Source of the DNA: Heterobilharzia americana
Lineage: Eukaryota; Platyhelminthes; Trematoda; Strigeidida; Schistosomatidae
Length of the DNA: 64,000 bases
NCBI GenBank assembly: GCA_944470555.2
Contig: OX104127.1
Coordinates: forward strand, 27,109,661-27,173,660
Direction of reading: 5' to 3'
The notes beneath the pieces are model-generated. The model was not told the origin of the DNA, did not search any database, and saw only the letters and a list, made by a program, of their open reading frames with translations. Positions 32,561-43,592 of the stretch are shown one piece after another (positions within the stretch are counted from its first letter, which is position 1; the number at the start of each line of letters is the position of its first letter). A program made the translations under genes and the position numbers.

Positions 32561-33849
32561 CTTGATCCACTGTGTAAACAGAGGCTCGGACAGGACTTGA
32601 TACCCTTTCATGAGCTTTTGACAGACTAACTATAGTACACGCACAGACATGTAATTCATAAATAAAGCTCCTTATGGGTTAGGAAACACAACCGCAACAG
32701 TAGAAATGGAGCATTTCAAAACAGTTACCAGGCAGGACTTCGTGATAAAATATGCCCAGATGTGGAACGGTTTACCTTCAGAAACACGGGAGTTAAAGAC
32801 TGACCAAGTATATAAGACAGCTCAAGTCCACATTACACAATTGGGTTATAAAACATTTCACTGATACTGCTCCTAAAATCAAAGACATAATAGTGCCTTT
32901 TAGTGTATAAACAATTTCCAACCACAAAGGTGAAAAAGCTACATCTGCTTTTGTCTTTTTCTCCTACTCAAATTTTAGAATGCAACAATATGGAGATATC
33001 ATTAATTTTCGAAGAAAATAAACTATCACGAATACGTACCGAGTTGCCTGGGCATTTGAATATTAAAGGAACAAGGGATTTAATTAAAAATTCAGGGAAC
33101 CCACACCATCTAGTTGACCTCTGATGATGTCAGCTGGACTCAAATGGGGATTATATGTTACCAGTTACCAACAATCCGGTGTTTCTCAAAAGGGTGAAAC
33201 TGTGCTACTGTGAAATTTACTTTCCAATAAGCAGAACTTACCGGTCCCATTCATTCACTTGACTTTCACTGTATGAGCATCTATCTATTCTCGAATTACT
33301 CAGATTTCTTGACGGTCATAATGGGAGCGAAAATCTGGACCAGCAATTGAACCTAAGAGGTCAACATACCTAGTAACTCTGAAGGTTACATATTCGTAGC
33401 AGTGCTACCCAGCATATTTCTTTAGTACTTCATCTAATAGGAGCCAGCTATCAGAGAATATATCTTGTCGATAGTACTGCTTACGTCAACGTGAGTAATA
33501 TGTAAACTTCATTGCCACTGGACTACAGCTCTTCAAATGTGTAGTTCTTCGCACCACAGCAACTATTTCTAATGGCACAGATCTATATTGCTGCTAACGG
33601 TAACATTGAAAGAGTGGGAATTGCTTAAACACAAACATTCACCTAAATCACATGACTATGTTGACACTTATTGATTCCTGAAATTGTTGAAGGTGGTCCT
33701 TTTGTTCAATATATATAACTGTGTATTGATGGTAAAATAGACGTTCATGTGGGGCAACATGTAGCTATGCAGATGCGTCAAACAAATCAGCTACTTGTAA
33801 CAAACTTCGAGCATTGCATGGCCTTATTGCCGCCTATAGGTAAAAAAGA
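32561..33849. other. No recognised gene
   Basis: AT-rich sequence; a plus frame of 73 codons at 32903-33124 has no recognised motif. Nothing else is assigned. Confidence 0.35.
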
Positions 33850-34085
33850 GTGAAAATGGTCTAAACTTATAAACACTGCGCATGTACTGAGACGTTATAT
33901 TTCTTTGTTCGTTTCAGAACTTGCAGACACTTGATGTTATGATAGAATTTCATGTCCTCTCTTCAGCACCACTCAGGACCGTTGAAATGTAGATTTATCG
34001 AATATTATCCACTTGACGATGCTTGTAAATCGGCTTCTCTCGTGTTAAATTCATAATATGAAAATATTTACTTATTTATTTAGCT
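33850..34085 (+). repeat. Dispersed non-coding repeat, CGGCTTCTCTC family, copy 2
   Basis: Aligns with 3660-3930 and with the ends of the 13.7-16.7 kb arms. Conserved blocks are TTCTTTGTTCGTTTCAGAAC, CACTCAGGACCGTTGAAATG and TGTAAATCGGCTTCTCTCGT followed by GTTAAATT and an AT-rich tail (TTTACTTATTTATTTAG). Confidence 0.5.
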
Positions 34086-36200
34086 TTCAAACGGACGTTT
34101 TTCCTGACAAATGGTATTTAGGGAGACTTCAAGCATCTTGGACAGCCTTTGGAAACATTTTCTGCTGGTTAAGAGTTTTAGAGTTGGTCTGTTGGGACTG
34201 GTTCCTAAACGTTTGCATAAAACCTTCCATTGAAGGTCATGTCTTTTGCAATTAGCCAATAAGGAAGAGTCGCTTCCCTTAGCGCTAAAAATATGAGTAG
34301 TCAGAGATTGAGGTTATTTTCCGTTTGTTTTCATGTAATCCCTCCCATGAATGCAGGTTTGATTCCCGGTTCTGCTTTTTGACAATGGCTGGCACGACTT
34401 GAGCTGCCAGTTTTGTGAGTATATTTAGTGATATATCCTTGTGGCAGGTTCATATATATGTAGGTGGACTTGTGAACAATAAGCTTAGACTTCACCCTTG
34501 GGAGTCGATCTGTTCCTCGAGAACAGGAAAAAACAATAAAAGGCTTTTTTCTAGTCGAACACATACAAAACGTAATGGTTTATATACATTTTCGATTGCC
34601 TTGGTATGTTCTACACTTTTCTAGAAAGCCATTTAGCTAATCTGAGACGCGTATAATCACATAGCTTTTCGCAAATGTTCTGCATATCAAGATTGACTGT
34701 GGAGGCTTTTCAGGGAATTCCAGGCTTATTTGAAGAATTTAGGGGAATATTGCTTCACTCTTTAACAATAAAGAACTATCCAAGACGGATGTTCTGCTGC
34801 TAAAGAGGACTTTTTCAATAATTTACACCTACTAATATTGAGACCCTCATTTTCCAACTGTGCAGCAGGTGTGTGGGTTACACTAGGAATGGGTTTCACA
34901 TTAGTGTGAGCAGGAGTCCTAGCTACTCTACCGAAGTTGCCACTATTTCCAGCAGTAGCACCTTTCTACATCTTGACCTACTAGCATTTCTTCTTCTTGG
35001 TTGCCTTGTTGAACATGTTGCGATGTGGCATTTACATCCTTCAACATGGGACCAGTTCTAGTGCTATGCCTGCAATACAAAAGACCTTAACAGGGTTGTG
35101 ATAAGTAGTTGACTCTGTTGAGCCTGCTTTTGCCTCATGATTTTTAATAATGGAATGAAGAATAACCTTAGTGTTGTAACCCTTACTACTATCTTCTGGA
35201 GTGGTCTTGACATTACACAACGTCGTAAAGAAGTCTTTTTATGTTGACACGTATGATGTGTGATGGTAGAAATCACACCTAATTAGCTCAAGGCGTATAA
35301 TGCACATCGTTTTGGTCCTACAACATAAACACAAATGCTATTCACCACCAGATGGGTTATTCAGAAGTGTGTCACAAAAAGTAGGGGGCCGCCTGTAATC
35401 ACAGGAGCAGTAAGTCCATTATGAACATAGATCACAACCCATCGCTAGTGCAGAGCCTCTTACACAATAATTCACAGGTGCATACCACTTTTACACATAT
35501 GGTTATTACATTTAGTGGTGAAAAATCTTGTGTTATATTGTTTGCTATCTCTTATCCTAGGTAGTGGCAATTCGCACACTGAAAAAAAGATTTTACATTC
35601 CTGCCACATACCACTCAGACATTCTTTGGGGCTGTAATTAGGTAGAATCGTGTGTATATAATAAAATATGTAAGTTCAGGCAAGTACTGAACGAAGGCAG
35701 AAAGCATTTCAATCATAATCAACCCTGTAAATTGGCGCCGCCCTTTGTTGGTGTGTGAGAGGCGACCATCATTCACTGGGCACCTACGAGGTACACATCT
35801 ATGTCGGATATGTATATTGGAGATATTGGTCTCCATAGTTTCGAAACGGGATGTAGCCGTGGTCAGCTGTGACTGCAAACTAGGTGGGGTATGCGAGACT
35901 GTGAAAGTGTCACTCTGACTTTTCTGTGTTAAAGTCATCGGTAAACTGTAAATAGAAAGGTTAACAGGGTATAGTCAACTACAATCAAGTCCCCGAACTC
36001 GATGCCTTTCGAAGATCCACTGAGTATTTTACGGAGGTCGCAAGGCAGCCTGTACAACCACATTTGCTTCAAAATCGCCTCATTAATTGTCTTTTGTTAC
36101 CTGTAATTTCCTGTTACTATAATGGGTCGAACTGCTCGACCTCTGTTAGAAAATAGGCCCGTATGCTGGTGCCTTGATAATGTCTGGATATTCACTATGC
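34086..36200. other. No recognised gene
   Basis: A minus frame of 107 codons at 35615-35938 and plus/minus frames near 34331-34624 show no known domain. A B-box-like GGTTTGATTCCC near 34352 lacks an A box. Possibly decayed retroelement ORFs, not assignable. Confidence 0.35.
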
Positions 36201-36204
36201 TGAA

Positions 36205-36360
36205 GTCTTTGATGTCTAGCAGTGGAACCCAGGATGCTCATTTCGTCCTATTTGTCACACTTCGTCCGAGTGTACTTGCACTCCATTGAGCAATCTTGTC
36301 CCCACCGAGACTCGACCCCAATACTCATCGCTTCAACTGGTACCCGTTTCACATGTGGTA
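36205..36360 (-). mobile_element. SMalpha-like SINE with hammerhead remnant, minus strand
   Basis: On the minus strand a B-box-like GGGGTCGAGTCTC (36307-36319) is followed by CAAATAGGACGAAATG, ATCCTGGGTTCCACTGCTAG. The last part equals the 3' half of the schistosome SMalpha hammerhead ribozyme (AAATAGGACGAAA, then the cleavage-strand ATTCCACTGC). The 5' half, which should hold CTGATGA, is replaced by unrelated sequence, so cleavage is not expected. The A box is not recognisable. It lies back to back with the plus-strand SINE. Confidence 0.65.
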
Positions 36361-36370
36361 ACTGTCTTGC

Positions 36371-36540
36371 TGCAGTGGTCTAGTGGATAACGCTCCGGCG
36401 TTTGAACCAATGCGTACTGGGTTCGAATCCCAATGGGGATAACATCACTCACTGGGGTACAGGTACATCCGGCTGGCTAGTCCTAAATGGGATGAAATGC
36501 GTCTCTTAGATCCCACTGCTAGCTATTAAACGTACTGCAA
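36371..36540 (+). mobile_element. SMalpha-like tRNA-derived SINE with hammerhead remnant
   Basis: A tRNA-like head has an A box (TGGTCTAGTGG, 36376-36386) and a B box (GGTTCGAATCC, 36420-36430), the internal RNA polymerase III promoter. It is followed by a hammerhead-like segment. This head-plus-hammerhead architecture is that of the schistosome SMalpha SINE family. The 3' end is not clear; the limit is approximate. Such SINEs are moved by the enzymes of non-LTR elements. Confidence 0.75.
36462..36524 (+). ncRNA. Degenerate hammerhead ribozyme
   Basis: GGTACATCC-GGCTGGCTAGTCC-TAAATGGGATGAAATGC...TTAGATCCCACTGC aligns over its length with the schistosome hammerhead (GGTACATCC, CTGATGAGTCC, AAATAGGACGAAA, GGATTCCACTGC). 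Stem II (GTCC with GGAT, one G-U-type pair) and the GAAA core are kept, but the essential CTGATGA core reads CTGGCTA. It should be inactive. Confidence 0.7.
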
Positions 36541-36985
36541 TGCTTCATTTAATTTACATATACCAACAAGTTTTTCATGTGCCTCGGAAGTTGCTAAAAG
36601 TTATAGTCACTCACCTCACAAGTAGTGAAAAGTTGTTGCAAACATCTTTCGTGTGATACGAATGTCTGTTTTATGAATATTTCTTTTAACTTGTTGTGCG
36701 ATACCTCTGGAAAGTCATGGACTATGGAGTCGACGACCTCTGTAGTAAACTTAATGAGCAGTGCCTTGCCAACGTAGCCATACTCAGTTGCTGAGTATCG
36801 TATTTTATGTGGGATAAAAGAAAACTAGATTTGAGCAAACCATGAGCACGGGCTATTGAAGCTCAATAGTGGAAGCCGTAGGTTAGAAATGGGATGTAAT
36901 GAAGTCATCTGAGTACAGATTTTTCTGCTGTCACTGATGCAGTGCTTGAGGAACTCACACTAGTAATAGATAAACTGTCAAGTAC

Positions 36986-37022
<37 letters not shown>

Positions 37023-37049
37023 TAATAATAATAATAGTAATAATAATAT
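36986..37049. repeat. (AAT)n microsatellite
   Basis: About 64 bases of near-perfect AAT repeats with two interruptions (AAC and AGT). It resembles the tails of RTE-type elements, but no element sequence adjoins it. Confidence 0.9.
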
Positions 37050-38591
37050 ATTCTAGCAAACACATACCAGTTTAAAGGCGTGATTCTATACTTAAACCAG
37101 TTTGACAATTCTGGCTGATACAGCTTCAGTGCTCAAAGACGATCAGCTGGTTTGAATAAGTAGAAATAATGCACAGAATAGAATAAGAAAACGGATATCA
37201 CCAGCATGAATTTTATTCGTATTTCCGAAAAGAGAGAGATATGCGAAAAATCTTAAATGAGTTATTAAAAGTTATTCACTTTAAATACAAAAAGTGATGA
37301 TAACATGCAACCCATTTAATTTACTAACACCAAATATTGTCTGACATTTGTTAGATATACTTCTGTTTACAGATTTTCACTGTTCTGATGACTGTGTCGA
37401 ATACTGTCAACATTTCATAAACGATTTATTGTCCACAACCTTATCCGGATTATACCACAACATTGAAATCTTGTTTTATAGTTTGAAGACATTTCCTATC
37501 TTCTTTGGGAAAGTTGAGCTGCAAGAAAGGTAGAATTCACAACCTCAATGGTGTCAGCATACAACTCTGATTAAAGTATTATTCCTACTTAATGACTTTC
37601 TAAAAGTATAGCTTGTGTGATGAAGAATTTCAGTTAGCCTATTAGACCGAATGAACTGGTTTATTAAGCTAGATAACCACTATGAGACTATATTGATTAG
37701 AGTAGTCAGCTGGAGACATGTAGATTAATCGAGAATGAAAACTCACGAAAGCCAAAAGAAGGTCACATGATTTTCATTATTTGATTAACCATTTTGTAAG
37801 TGTACAATTGAAAGACAATCTCTCAGCTCTACTTAAAATTGATTGGAATTATTATCTGACAATGTGAACACTATCTTGGGTTTGTTAACGAAATTTCGTT
37901 TATTTAAAATAGAAGGAGAACAGCAGTTGCAAGAGGAAACAGAAGTCACATTTTATTTTAGAAAGTTTCATCAGCTGCAGATCGACTACAATATTTCAAA
38001 TGTCAAAAGAAGTAATAGTCGTTATGAGGATATTTAGGATAGTTGATAAAGTCATATTATATTCCACTGCTGTTTTTCAATCTATATAGCTTCCGTGAAG
38101 AGATTTTCCATGACTCTACAATTCACATCACGTAACTGTCTGCAAGACTAGTCATTTTGATATGCACAAACTACAGGGGAGATAGACAAAAATCAATAGA
38201 CAGGAATAACAAGATACATTTGTGAAAAATATTGGTTAATATTAGCCTAGGATTTCACTCAATGATTGCTCAAATTAATTGTTCAGTCTGTACTGTGTGA
38301 AACGTTTCTGTTCATTGGTCAGTACCCAATGTTGCTATAATTGATGGTTTGCTGTTAAAAGAAGATACTCACCCACGTAATGAACTACTCATTAGTGAAA
38401 CCAGTTGATTGGCAGTTAAGTTAGTCACTAGGCTTATAATATTTATTTATGCTCAGAATGAAATGAAAGTGAATAAAATATGAGAAAATCAGCTTTGTCA
38501 TTGACACTGATGATGATATTCACAATGAAACTTATGATATTTCAAGTAAAATTATACATTTCTACTCCATCTTTTGAATAACTATTTTTAG
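37050..38591. other. Probable upstream region or intron of the phospholipase gene
   Basis: AT-rich with no recognised coding exon. The signal-peptide exon expected for the downstream LCAT-like gene may lie here or further upstream, but none of the short frames (for example 37348-37533 and 37843-38037) can be joined with confidence. Confidence 0.35.
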
Positions 38592-40619
38592 ATATATTTG
38601 TTTAACGGAGTATTTACATCACCATATCGTCAAACAAAATATTTATATTTGAAGGAGGCTAAGCGATATCCAATAATACTAATACATGGAATCGGAGGAA
38701 CACAAGCACACTGTCGACTGAGAGACTCTGAATCACACACGAAACGCTTTATCGTATGGATTCGAGTTTTATACTTCCTTCTACCTGAAAAGTTGTTATC
38801 TTATATGGGGTGAGGCTAATCACTTTCACGTATCAATACTGTACTGAATGTATATAGACTATCATATAACCCTACGTCGAAAACAACACATGAACGCGGT
38901 ATCTGTGATGTTGAATTCCCTGGTTTTGGTGATACATGGGCAAGTGAATGTTTAACTGAAGAAAAATATGCTCTATCAAGTTATATGAAGCAACTTGTTG
39001 ATGGTTTGGCTGAAGATAGATATTTTGTGCGAAATAAGACAATACGTGCTGCACCATACGATTTTCGCAGGTCACCGAGTATGTGGTGAATTGAAAAATG
39101 CAGGATAATTACTTCAAGTGTTTTTCTATTTTCAGATGAAAACGCTAAATACTTTGATAAATTGAAGCAGCTTGTTGAGGAGACATATAGGAATGGCGAT
39201 AACCGTCCAGTATACTTACTTGGACACAGTTTGGGATCATTATATTCTATGTATTTCCTCAAGCGTCAAACGAAAGATTGGAAGAAAAAATATGTCAAGG
39301 GATTTATATCTGTTTCAGGTCCGTTTGGTGGATCTGTGGAAGCGTTATATGCTGAAGCTTGTGGTAAGTTTATTATCGCAGATGATTAATGATGTCAACA
39401 TGATGGAAATTACTTTTTTATTGTGTTCTGTCGAATTTCAATTTATATTGACTCAAACTAGGATTTGATGTATCTTTTAGATTATTATAGTAGTTATTCC
39501 CTAGTGGAACAAACGGCTTCAGTAGCACGCCTCCATTGCACTCTCTTCTCTGCAGTCTTTTCAACCTGGCTCCATGACTGCCCACAAGCTTTCATTTCTT
39601 CGTCACATGATCTCCTCCTCGTCATGTCCCCAATCGGCCTTCTCAGTGTATGCCCAATCGATCTCCACTTTCTTCTGTATATTCGTTGGGTGATAGGTTC
39701 TTGGTTGGTTCGTTCCCAGTGTTCTTTGTCGCTTATTCTTTCTGGCCATCTGATCTTCAGTATCGAGCCAGCGTAGACAGTTGTTGATGAATGTCTGTAG
39801 TTTGTTGGAAGTGCTTTTCGTGACGTGCCAAGTTTTTGAACCATCACATAGGAAGCACTGACTTGACTGAATTGGTGTTGGGAATCCGGATCGTATTCTT
39901 TGTACTGAGTGCACATTAGATCTACACAGTGATTTCAAATTGATGAAAACCTGTCTTGCCTTACCGATCCTCTTAGATTAGAATCCTCAATTTGTTCATC
40001 ATTTGAGAAGCAGAAAGTTTGGTCGTCTAATGAGTTTTAATGGACTGGTACGGTATTGTAAAGTTGAATGATCCAAATACATTGATATAACATCAAGCGA
40101 ATGGTGTTCTTTGATCAATGCAATTCATATTTACTAGTACGAATTTGTTGACTTATACTCAAGAATGATTATTCTATTTGAGATACTGACGATGAGTTTA
40201 CATGTGAAAATTACCGAGAAGTAACTTGTGGTCTGTTGTCAAAACCTAGGGATTGTTTAAGATTTAGCTCAATATCTTCAAGTATATATTTGTTTTTGTT
40301 CTGATTACTAATAGACTGTTAACAGTTTGTAAATAATAACACCAGGACTCCATGATAGATTGTGTTCATTCCAGTAAACAGCTTTGGCAAGATGATGTTA
40401 ACTTTTGAAACACATTTTACTTCTCAGGTGACAATTTCGGAATACCCCTTCGTAGTACATTAGCTTTCCGAGAAGTTGAACGTTCTTTTCCTGCAATGGT
40501 ATTCCTCCTGCCAGATCCACGTTTATGGCCAGACGATGAGAAGATTATCATAACTGCAAATAAAAATTATTCAGCATTCGATATGAAAGAGTTTTTCGAT
40601 GATATTTCCTTTCCTTCGG
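38592..40619 (+). CDS. LCAT / group XV phospholipase A2-like enzyme, four exons, partial
   Basis: Exons 38592-38809, 38858-39078, 39136-39363 and 40428-40619 join in phase through GT-AG introns of 48, 57 and 1,064 bases. The encoded protein follows LCAT/PLA2G15 collinearly: LFNGVF near the mature N-terminus, YPIILIHGIGGTQ (oxyanion region), VEFPGFGDTWASE, RAAPYDFRRSPNENA, the nucleophile elbow GHSLGSLYS, VSGPFGGSVEAL, and GDNFGIPLRS to EFFDDISFPSG. These enzymes are secreted or lysosomal acyl hydrolases/acyltransferases of phospholipids. The catalytic Asp and His lie in the missing C-terminal exon(s); exon 4 ends with a good donor (G-GTAAGT), so the gene should continue, but I found no further exon in the window. 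The signal-peptide exon is also missing. Intron 3 holds an SR2 fragment. Confidence 0.85.
39470..39985 (-). mobile_element. SR2-like element, 5'-truncated 3' end
   Basis: About 500 bases of the 3' end of an SR2-like element (readable RT C-terminus: SNKLQTFINNCLRWL and RWPERISDKEHW). It begins at the usual SR2 3' terminus (CCACTAGGGAATAA) and lies inside intron 3 of the LCAT-like gene in antisense direction. Confidence 0.8.
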
Positions 40620-41146
40620 GTAAGTAAATAATTGAGATTTTGACTACCAGCTTCTTCTTCTTCTTCTTCTTCTTCTAGTAACAGCGAAAAGAAACAGTCA
40701 ACGAAACTAGACAGTGAACTGCTAATAAATTCCTTCGATAAGAACTTTTATGTATACAAAAGATAGCATGAAGAATAGTCGAGTCCAATCGTCACCTCCC
40801 AACTCTCCTAATTCATTTTCATATTACTGGAACTTGCAGTGGTGTGGTTTTACTAGGAATAAAGTACTGAATGAAGCAACTGTTGCAAACACTGTATTAA
40901 GTATAGTGTTCAAGATAAGAGAATGTAGAATTTTGGTTTCGAGTATTAACATTTAGTATACTGTCATGAATTGGACTTGTTTCACATAACCGTTTTATTT
41001 TGACTGTTGTGTCGATTCATTCAGACTTCATAAAATAAATAAGCTTTCAGAGATTTCTGACAAAGTCAGCTGTTTATTAATTATGTGGTAAGAAAGCAGA
41101 TTGGTTGCCTTTCCAGAGAATGTTTACCCTGTTGACGTTATGAATA
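40620..41146 (+). other. Start of intron 4 of the LCAT-like gene
   Basis: Contains a (TTC)n run at about 40651-40677, followed by unrecognised AT-rich sequence up to the target duplication of the Penelope-like element. Confidence 0.5.
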
Positions 41147-42530
41147 GGTTAGTTATTCACTTATATTAATGAAACTTATGGTCTTCCTGTTCGAAGGCTA
41201 ATCAATAAACTCACACGACTTTCACAAACTGAAGCACGTTTCACGAATCATCGTATTTTCAATATTCGTTGCATGAAAAATCAAATTATCCCTAAATACC
41301 TTCGCATACGAATCCCAATATATACTGACAAAATCCAAAGGTCAATAGAACATGTCAGCAAACTATGTCTGAAAGAAGAAATTCACAGGATTATTAAGAA
41401 ATTAAGTACCATTCGGAATAAAATTGAACAACTTAAATGTAAAATTATGAAGATAGTAAACTGCAGAGACTATGGATTTATAATAGAAACGTCAGACAAA
41501 GCAAGATTAGCTACTCTCAAGAAATCTAGAAGAAATCAAATCAAAAAGTTCAATAAACTAATGCAAGAAAAATATGCTTCGGAAAACAATGAAATTACAA
41601 AGGAAACATCATCGAACATCGATAGAACAAAGTGGGTAGTCAATCTCTCCTCGAAAGCCTTAAGCTCAGCTGAGATGAAAGTACTTGAAAAAGGACTAAA
41701 CTTCAACATAACAGTAGATCATCTAAAACCAGAAGATGTCATACCTAGCATAGAAGTAGCATTAAGCTCGGTGGATGTGACAACTGCTGAACAGGTTAGA
41801 GCGCAGTGTGCATTAGCACTTAAAAAACAAAAGAAGACACAGCGAAACTTAACGAAACTGGAAAATTCAGCTTTAAACAATCTACGAAAGGATAATAGTA
41901 TAGTAATTGCTAAATCTGACAAAGGTAACTCAACAGTAGTTATGGACAAATCGGATTATCTTCAAAAAATGGATGAACATATCCAAACAGGGCCATATGA
42001 AGAGATTAAGAAACCTATAGATACTGTCATGAATAAAATTAAGAAATCTACAACAGATCTGATACGCCGACTGAAGCCATCTCTAGGTAAGTCCGAATGG
42101 TTTACTTTAATGCCAAAAACTAATAATCCTAGCAGAATTTACGGTACTATTAAGGTTCATAAAGCAGGTTATCCCATTAGGCCGATAGTTGACTTCCGAA
42201 ACACACCAACATATGAGATATCAAAGTATTTAGCATCAGTATTACGTCCTGTTAGAGACCGTTCCAACTCTAGACTAGTAAATTCTTACGAGTTGAAACA
42301 AAAACTTAATGACCTGCACATAGAAGAGGATGAAAAAATGGTTAGTTTTGACGTAACAAGTCTTTATACTAAAATACCAATCAATATGGCACTGAAGGCA
42401 GTCAGAAATCAACTAGATACTGACTCACAACTTACTCAAAGAACCAAGGCATCGGTTGGTGAAATCATGTTAGGAGTGCAGTTATGCTTAACCTCGACAG
42501 TCTTCAAGTTTCAGGGAAAGATATACAGAC

Positions 42531-42962
42531 TGTAGGGATGCGTGTTACAATTCCGTAACGTTTGATCAACCCTACTTAATTTGATGTGCTCTAGTACCTG
42601 CTTAACCAGTACTTTACCTAACGTGTAAGTACTGGTAACAAAACACAAATCAAAAGAACTGATACGCAATGTATTTAAAGGAGCTATGTATTTAAGGTAA
42701 ATGTAATAATAATGAATGAGGGAAAAGTTTAATCAACTTATCTGGCTTGTAAGGCTGAACTAGGGACTCGGAGTACGTGCGTGGTAATCAGCACAATGGA
42801 GCGCAAAAATGGCGTCCAAGCCTGCTCGGATGCATGCTCGTTAAAACAAAACTTAAAACACCCTAAGCATCCGGAGGCAAGCTAGAGATTTATTTAGTTA
42901 ATTTAATTTAAACTATTTATTTTAGCCCTAGTTATATTTTGGTGCCAGGAAGGTGCACTACA
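42531..42962 (-). repeat. 3' LTR, family B
   Basis: 432 bp with TGTAG...CTACA ends. It differs from the 5' LTR only at one base near 42786 (A here, G at 48031). Confidence 0.95.
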
Positions 42963-42977
42963 GGTTATCCCCCTCCT
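42963..42977 (-). promoter_or_regulatory. Polypurine tract, family B
   Basis: AGGAGGGGGATAACC on the minus strand, directly before the TGTAGTGC start of the 3' LTR. Confidence 0.8.
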
Positions 42978-43592
42978 AGAAGGTTGTTGGGATACCGGCA
43001 ACCTTCGATCCTAGGAGGCGACTGCGAGGCGGACACGCAACACCTTTCCATATTGGTGATGGAGTAGGTGACGTGTGGGTCTCCGAAGCTAGTGCAACTA
43101 TGCACACCTACGAGGTAAGATAACTTTGCGTCTAGACGCAACCCTTCTCGCAGTGGTGGAAGGTGACCCAAAGCCTCCGTCTACTTTTCCCTATTGCTTC
43201 TTAATCTACCGGGGGGTGTACAGGGGGAAATTGGTACAAAGAGAACCGAAGAACGATCCAAGTAGCATCGTCAGCGGCCAATTGTATCCAATTTTCAACG
43301 CATTTTCTAGGTTCTGCAAGAAGAAAGAAATGGGACATTAGAGTGCTAAGAAAAGAAAAACCAAACAATTCGAAGTGGGAGGAGTACAGAAAAAAAATAA
43401 TAACCAACCAAAAAAAGTTTTCGGAATTTAAATTGTATTTTTGGTTTTTCTTTTTTTTTTTGGAAAAAAAAACTGTTTGCAAAGTAGTAAACATGACTTT
43501 TGAAAACTTTAGGTATGAAAACGCATTGAAAGTGTATGCCACGACAAAGTAGTTGAAACTCCGAATTCACCAAGTGTGAAGTTGCTCTGGGG
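42978..43592 (-). other. 3' untranslated region of the family B element
   Basis: About 600 bases between the pol stop and the polypurine tract, with a long A/T homopolymer region at about 43380-43470. No envelope-like ORF is recognisable. Confidence 0.6.

Noticed and set aside
34340..34380. tRNA candidate
   Set aside because: Only a B-box-like GGTTTGATTCCC; no A box, anticodon arm or acceptor stem can be drawn.
36905..37108. Tyr-rich 67-codon frame
   Set aside because: It is the reverse reading of the (AAT)n microsatellite.
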